The notes under the pieces are model-generated. The model ran no database searches, was not told where the DNA came from, and saw only the letters and a program-made list of their open reading frames with translations. The translations under genes were made by a program, and so were the position numbers. From contig JAJNNY010000011.1 of the NCBI GenBank assembly GCA_022453515.1, positions 310,001 through 374,000 of the forward strand: DNA of 64,000 bases, given 5' to 3'. Positions 58,989 to 64,000 of the stretch are shown one piece after another. This stretch comes from Astrocystis sublimbata (taxonomy: Eukaryota; Ascomycota; Sordariomycetes; Xylariales; Xylariaceae). Positions within the stretch are counted from its first letter, which is position 1; every line of letters starts with the position of its first letter.

Positions 58989-61900
58989 AGTACCGCCGAG
59001 ACTACTCTTCTGTTGCCTGCATGTGATCTCGCCGATGTGTGAGTATGGTTTGTTTGGCTGTTTTAGCAGTCTGGGTCCGTTCCATGAGCCAAGCAAGCAA
59101 GTAGTCAGTTAATACAGTACATACCAGGTGCATGATTCATTAGAAAATTTTACGTGTTTGCCACCACTAGTGAGTGAACTGGTTGCCAACAGCTAGTTAG
59201 TCCTTCCAGACATCCGGTGCGTATTGGCAATACCGGTGGGCCTGGGGAGTTCTTGTTCCGCTGTATGTATGTATAACTGCTATTACATAGTATATGTATT
59301 TGAGAGTACCGAGGTAGGTAGACAGACACTACTAGGTAGGATCCTGACTTATTAAAACCGTTGTCTCTTCTGTGGAAACCAACACCGTGGTGTGAGCAGG
59401 AGAGACTACGAGGGAGACAATGTTGGGAGACAATGTTGTTGCTTTGGTCTGTCTCTGTTATCCCCCCTGCCCGGCTGGGTTGATCCCTCCCTTGTATTAC
59501 GACTTAGCTACTGATCTTACAAGGGAGCCAACATCATAAGCCGGCAGGGTGGGTGGCTTTTAAGTCACGCAAGGATGAATCATCTTGATGTTTTGCAGGG
59601 GAGGAAGGGCTTTGACTTCGACTTGGGCTTTTAATGTTGCTCACTGCAGTGCTCTTGCCTGAATCTTACATGGAGTTGGTATAGGCGTATGTATCATCAT
59701 AGGTTTGGAGTTGGAAGTTTTCAGTTCCAGGATTTCCGAGATGACAGCGTGGTTTTTATCAAACTATCATGCGTCGGTAACAAGAATAAGTCGTACTCAT
59801 CGCGTAGGTAAGTGTGTGTATGTACCTATCTATCACGATCTATCCCGTAAACTCGAGAAGTGTCTATGTAAAGCACATGCAGTCATAGGCTTTCAGTCGC
59901 TATAGCCTTGAAGGTAATTATCTGATGTCGTGACCGCTAGACGGCATCAGTTGATACCTGCTGCGTATCTGTCTTCTATGCATTTTGAAACTGAAGCTGA
60001 ACGAACACCTGTCTGCTCTCTCAACACACGAGGAACGCTGTGATGAATCTAGGTAACCTACCTACTCACCTACATATGCGAGACATGTTGCGAAGCAAGG
60101 ATCGATCGGCTCACCGGCAAGCGATGCAGTCGCCAAGCTACCTACTTACCTACTTACACACTTACACGGAAATAGTGAGGAAGTGATCGCGCGATTTATG
60201 TAATTCTTCGGTAATACGATGCAAGGTAGTAGGTACTCAGATAATTACTCTCTCATAATCATTATGATCCATGATGAATGAGCACATGTGTATGTGATGT
60301 GTATGTGAGGGATATTTATTACCAACCCCTAAGTTCATGCATACAGGCGTGACTCACCTCGCCGCGTTTCTTATCTCGACTATGTCCCTACCCACACGTT
60401 TACTGTCCCGCGCGCACAACCCTTATCAACAACCAATACTGCGACGAGACGAAATATTGCTGTTGTGACTCCGCATACGGAGATCGGTGTGACCGAGTTG
60501 ATAACGAGTAACGAACGCTCGTATGTCTGTCTGTCTTGCGCGCAACCTGGATGGGTGGTGGGAAGTTTTCCGAGCTCGTATGTGAGTGAGTCTTGGGCGA
60601 GCCGCGGGGTTCTTAGATGCCTTGCTCAACGGTTATAAGGAACGTTTGTCGTCAGTTTCTTTTCTCAAATACCGGTAATTGGGTATGATCTGGGGGTGTG
60701 AACAACATTGCTCGCTCCCGCGCATCCGTACCGGAGCGCGATTTAATATCAAAGTAGGAATTGCCTAGGACTACCTAGGTAGTTATACATAAAAATCGAA
60801 AACGGAACATCTTATTTTCTCAAATGATGTTTAGGGTGGGTGCATGGACCTTCTAGGCCAAGTTCGATGCAAATATCTCATCAACACTCAATGTCTTCAA
60901 AGCACTCCATTGAACGCAGCCTCAAGCTCAAATCCTGCGTAAGTACTTCCGAGACAAGTTCATGAAACATCCTGTTTGAACATACGTCCCGCGAGACTCC
61001 GTCTTCTGGAAAACCACACCGCGCTCTACGGGTCCTCGCCTCCCCTGAGGCAATGATCAGCAGCAGAAAAATGGTAGATGGAGCGGCAGAGCTGGCATTG
61101 ACTTCCAAGATGTCGGTGCCTTTGCTGCCAGTCCCGTTCGTCAAGACTTGCCCGCCGAGGGAGGGACGTTAATTCAGAGTAGATCGATCAGCCAGCAAGT
61201 GCGTAACCTGGCCCTTTGAAGTGCTAGTTAACCTCTACACTACCCGGATTCATGATTATGTTCGAGGTCTCGATTCAGCAGCAGTCTCTCGTGTATTCGA
61301 TTCTCCGAAGCCGGTATCTTCAGTGTCTAGTTGGAATAAATCTCATCCGTTCGCATGATTGCCTCGGTTTCGTCGCCCTGCGTGATGCATAGGGCATCAA
61401 TTCGAAGACAGCGATGACCTAGACCTCGGGTGACGGTATCAACGTGCCGGAGACAGCTATTTCGATGTGTCTTGATATGCACAAGGTAGTATCATCGCGT
61501 AGAAGGAACAGTGTTGCTTTGCTTAGCAAGAACGAGAACAGGAGGGTTGCTCCATCTGTGTGTGGCTTGGAGTTAAGCAAACGGTGCTATGCTCAAAGGC
61601 AAATTCTCAACTGAGACGATTCAAACTTCAGCTGTGTCTTCCAATACGCCGTGCTTGAGTAAACCTGGGTGGACTTTTTGCGATCACAAATGAAGTCGGC
61701 ATGACACCAACCAACCAAACGCACCTTCTGAGTAGGTAGGTGCCTGGCCTACCATCTTGTCGGGCTTGGATAAGTAAGGTACCGTTATAGCCCGCTCGAA
61801 AATCCCCTTAGAAACCAAAGATATTAGCCATAACGGAATGAGGGTCATGTCGATGTTCGGATGCAACCAGCGTCAGAACTTCTTTCGCGGACATGATTTG

Positions 61901-63030
61901 GTCAATGATAGCAACCTTGCTCGTGCGGGGGGTTCGGACCTCGGCATCACGAGTCTAGAGGCCTTCATTACCAACTCTTAACTCTTCACTCGTTTTACGC
62001 CAAATGTGCTAGAAGTCGATTGATATCGTCTAGAAGCCAAAAGCCACTGCACCATCGCTTTTGGTAACTCCAGCTAAAGTTCATGAGAGGAGTCCTCAAA
62101 CCCACCTAACTCATTTCCTCTCGTCTGCTGATTACTACCTAGACGCAAAACTCGACGCACTATATGTCGGACTCGCCAGACACTTGCCGTAGTGAAGAGG
62201 CGACCAAATTCAGTGTATACAGCAAGGTTTTGCACCCAAAGTCGCTACCTACAGTACTATGAAAAGACGCAGTGCAACTGATGCTCGTTCTCAATAATAC
62301 CGCCCCCAGCCACTCTCCGATGCAAACAGCTGCCAAATAGACTGTGGCATACACGAAGACACTGGGGATTGAAGGAAGAAAATTACCGAGAAAGAAGGGA
62401 CTCTAGAAGAGGCTTATCTTGATGTGCACGCCGCGTTGGAGGGGTGACAATGACGGATGGGGAGGCTTCGAGGAGATGTAAGCATCGGATGGCCTCCAGG
62501 GCTGGCATCCCATTCTAGGTAAGCCAAGCAGGTCGATGATGTCGAACAGCAGGAAAGCTAGACGCGCACCCATTCTGGAGTATCATGTTCCATTCCACTT
62601 GTCGATTGCTTGCTTCGAGATTTCGCATATTATGGGCAACCGGTCGAAAGGCCAACCAACCTGGGCTAATCTTGCGCAACTCAAAGGAGAATTTCAAACC
62701 CAAACACCGGGGTTGTCCGAGCGCAATTACCTACCTCGTGACCATCGCGCTCATTATCCCCACGTTAAGTAGCGAGGTGAGTGCAAGGTTGCGGATTGTA
62801 AATCATGCAGTTACCTATTCGGGCATTCGAGCATCATCTGCCCGGGTGAGACGGTCTGTATGTATGATTCCCCAGTGCCCACCGACCGGGGATTCCCATG
62901 TCATTTACTACGGGTCGGTCAGCTTCAAAGAATGCCGCGCTGCGAAAGTGGCCGGCGATGTAGAACTCTCGTCGGCCACCTAGATCCGAGAAGTCCATGA
63001 AGAAGAAGGTTAAAGGCCGAAATATCGCGA
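58989..63030. other. Intergenic, no gene supported
   Basis: Four kilobases with scattered short frames only. Contains CTAC/CTTAC-type simple sequence at about 60057-60170 and a TACCTAGGTA palindrome at 60772. The longest frame near the end (62585-62983, +) has no features and lies in the promoter of the next gene. Confidence 0.45.
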
Positions 63031-63038
63031 TATAAAAG
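63031..63038 (+). promoter_or_regulatory. TATA box of the peroxiredoxin-like gene
   Basis: TATAAAAG lies 202 bp upstream of the ATG, followed by a C/T-rich stretch at about 63052-63090 and an A/C-rich leader (AACCAACCAAAGAG) typical of well-expressed fungal genes. Confidence 0.55.
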
Positions 63039-63232
63039 CTTGGTGGAAAGCCGCCTCTTTCCCTTCCGCTCAACTCACGCTCATCCTTCTTGAGAGCATT
63101 ATCAGAGCCTGCATAGGTAACCTTATCTTCATTTTGAGAACCGAGTCTGATATCGAGCCAGAACACGGCTGAGCCAAGTCAACCAACCAAAGAGCTCCTT
63201 CAAATCACCAAACTTATTCAAGTCCCTTCACC

Positions 63233-63883
63233 ATGAGTCTAAGCCAAAAAGACGAACTCGAGCAATTCACAGCCCGCTCCTACAACTTCCCCCCCGAGAT
63301 CCGCACCCAGCTCTCCGACGGGCACGCCAAATTCCTCTCGACATGGGACCCATCCAAGACGATCCAACCCGGCGCCAAGCTGCCGTCCTTCACCATGACC
63401 GACGCCACGGGTCACGAAGTAACAAGCGCATCACTCCTCTCTAAGGGGCCCTTGCTCCTAACATTCTACCGCGGCGAGTGGTGTCCCTTCTGCAACATCG
63501 CCATCCGCCACCTACAGCAGCACCTATCCGAATTCTCAGCCCGCGGCGTGACGCTCGTAGCCGTGTCGCCCGAGCTACCGAACCAGAACCTGAGCACAGC
63601 CGAGAAGCACGCTTTGCAATTCCCCGTGCTCACAGACCTACACAACGCGCTAGCCCGCAAGCTCGGGATCGTGTACGACCAGAGCGGCGCCAAGGACCTG
63701 CACGCCTCGTTCGGCATCGACTTGAGCGAGCGCAACGGCGACGGGTCGTGGGAGGTGCCGATCCCGGCGTCGTTGCTGGTCGATAGGGACGGCGTCGTGC
63801 GCAACACGGCTATCGACCCTGACTACAAGGTCCGACTCGATCCGAAGACGGCGTTGGAGTGGATCGATGCCATGCAGAAGTGA
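63233..63883 (+). CDS. AhpC/TSA-type peroxiredoxin-like protein
   Basis: A single exon encodes 216 residues. The thioredoxin fold begins with IQPGAKLPSFTMTDATGHEV, then LLLTFYRGEWCPFCNIAIRH, which carries C84 and C87 in a WCPFC motif. The remaining family pieces are LVAVSPELP, FPVLTDLHNALARKLGIVY and IPASLLVDRDGVVR. Such proteins reduce peroxides; this subgroup (AhpC/TSA-2 like, with CxxC) is widespread in fungi and of less defined substrate. No targeting signal is visible, so it is probably cytosolic. The start is the first ATG after the leader, in CACCATGAG context. Codon use is strongly C/G-ending, suggesting high expression. Confidence 0.92.
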   Translation: MSLSQKDELEQFTARSYNFPPEIRTQLSDGHAKFLSTWDPSKTIQPGAKLPSFTMTDATGHEVTSASLLSKGPLLLTFYRGEWCPFCNIAIRHLQQHLSEFSARGVTLVAVSPELPNQNLSTAEKHALQFPVLTDLHNALARKLGIVYDQSGAKDLHASFGIDLSERNGDGSWEVPIPASLLVDRDGVVRNTAIDPDYKVRLDPKTALEWIDAMQK

Positions 63884-64000
63884 TGTCGCGGGAGATGGTG
63901 TTCATAGATGATTCATTCGGCGACGAGGGGTTTTTTGTAAGTGAGATACAATGGGATACCTAGGTACGCATTCTGTTTAGTAAATTCGGAATTGCAATGC
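63884..64000. other. 3' flank to window edge
   Basis: Only the 3' UTR of the peroxiredoxin-like gene is expected here. It includes a TACCTAGGTA palindrome at 63957-63966. Confidence 0.5.

Noticed and set aside
1..64000. CRISPR arrays, operons, bacterial-type terminators, intact transposons
   Set aside because: None seen: no regularly spaced repeats, no transposase or reverse-transcriptase motifs, and the gene structure is plainly eukaryotic.

Overview
The window looks like chromosomal DNA of a filamentous ascomycete (Pezizomycotina, probably Sordariomycetes). Genes are separated by long intergenic stretches. Introns are short (about 49-95 nt) with GT-AG ends. The recognisable genes are fungal: Nmd5/Sxm1-type importin, RfeG, DNA polymerase eta, Pfa5, an OYE-family enzyme, a PF11951-like regulator, a Mrs2/Lpe10 transporter and a Pcl5-like cyclin. 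All exon joins were made by hand from splice consensus and reading phase; no alignment or transcript was available.

Layout. 0-4 kb: a secreted proline-rich, cysteine-tailed protein (+). 5.7-9.4 kb: karyopherin of the Nmd5/Sxm1 (importin-7) family, six exons (-). 13.6-14.9 kb: rfeG (-). 18.4-20.6 kb: polymerase eta (-). 24.3 kb: a 65-residue zinc-ribbon-like protein whose start codon is itself split by an intron (+). 25.8-27.2 kb: palmitoyltransferase Pfa5 (-). 28.1-29.2 kb: OYE-family reductase (-), divergent from a Zn-cluster-less fungal transcription-factor-domain gene (+, 29.9-31.7 kb). 32.1-35.1 kb: an unrecognised 946-residue protein with four copies of a DPxYW motif and a repetitive basic tail (-). 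35.8-38.7 kb: an FHA-kinase protein with a prion-like repeat region and a C-terminal KilA-N/APSES-like domain (+). 40.6-41.7 kb: F-box-like protein (-). 42.5-44.2 kb: mitochondrial Mg2+ transporter with a GAN in place of the GMN signature (+). 44.2-53.2 kb: a long stretch with no convincing gene. 53.2-57.5 kb: a C/T-rich leader with short upstream ORFs, then a Pcl5-like cyclin (+). 57.5-63 kb: mostly empty, with one weak two-transmembrane ORF. 63.2-63.9 kb: AhpC/TSA-type peroxiredoxin-like protein (+).

The most interesting region is 32-38.7 kb. The four-repeat protein and the FHA-kinase-APSES-like protein are transcribed apart from a shared 713-bp region, and both end in basic, disordered, probably nuclear tails. 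Neither architecture is one I recognise as described. A functional link between them is inferred from position only. Other points worth checking are an intron with exact 13-bp direct repeats at both ends (OYE gene), two GC-AG introns, the split start codon, the GAN signature, and a 10-bp palindrome (TACCTAGGTA) found six times, always between genes.
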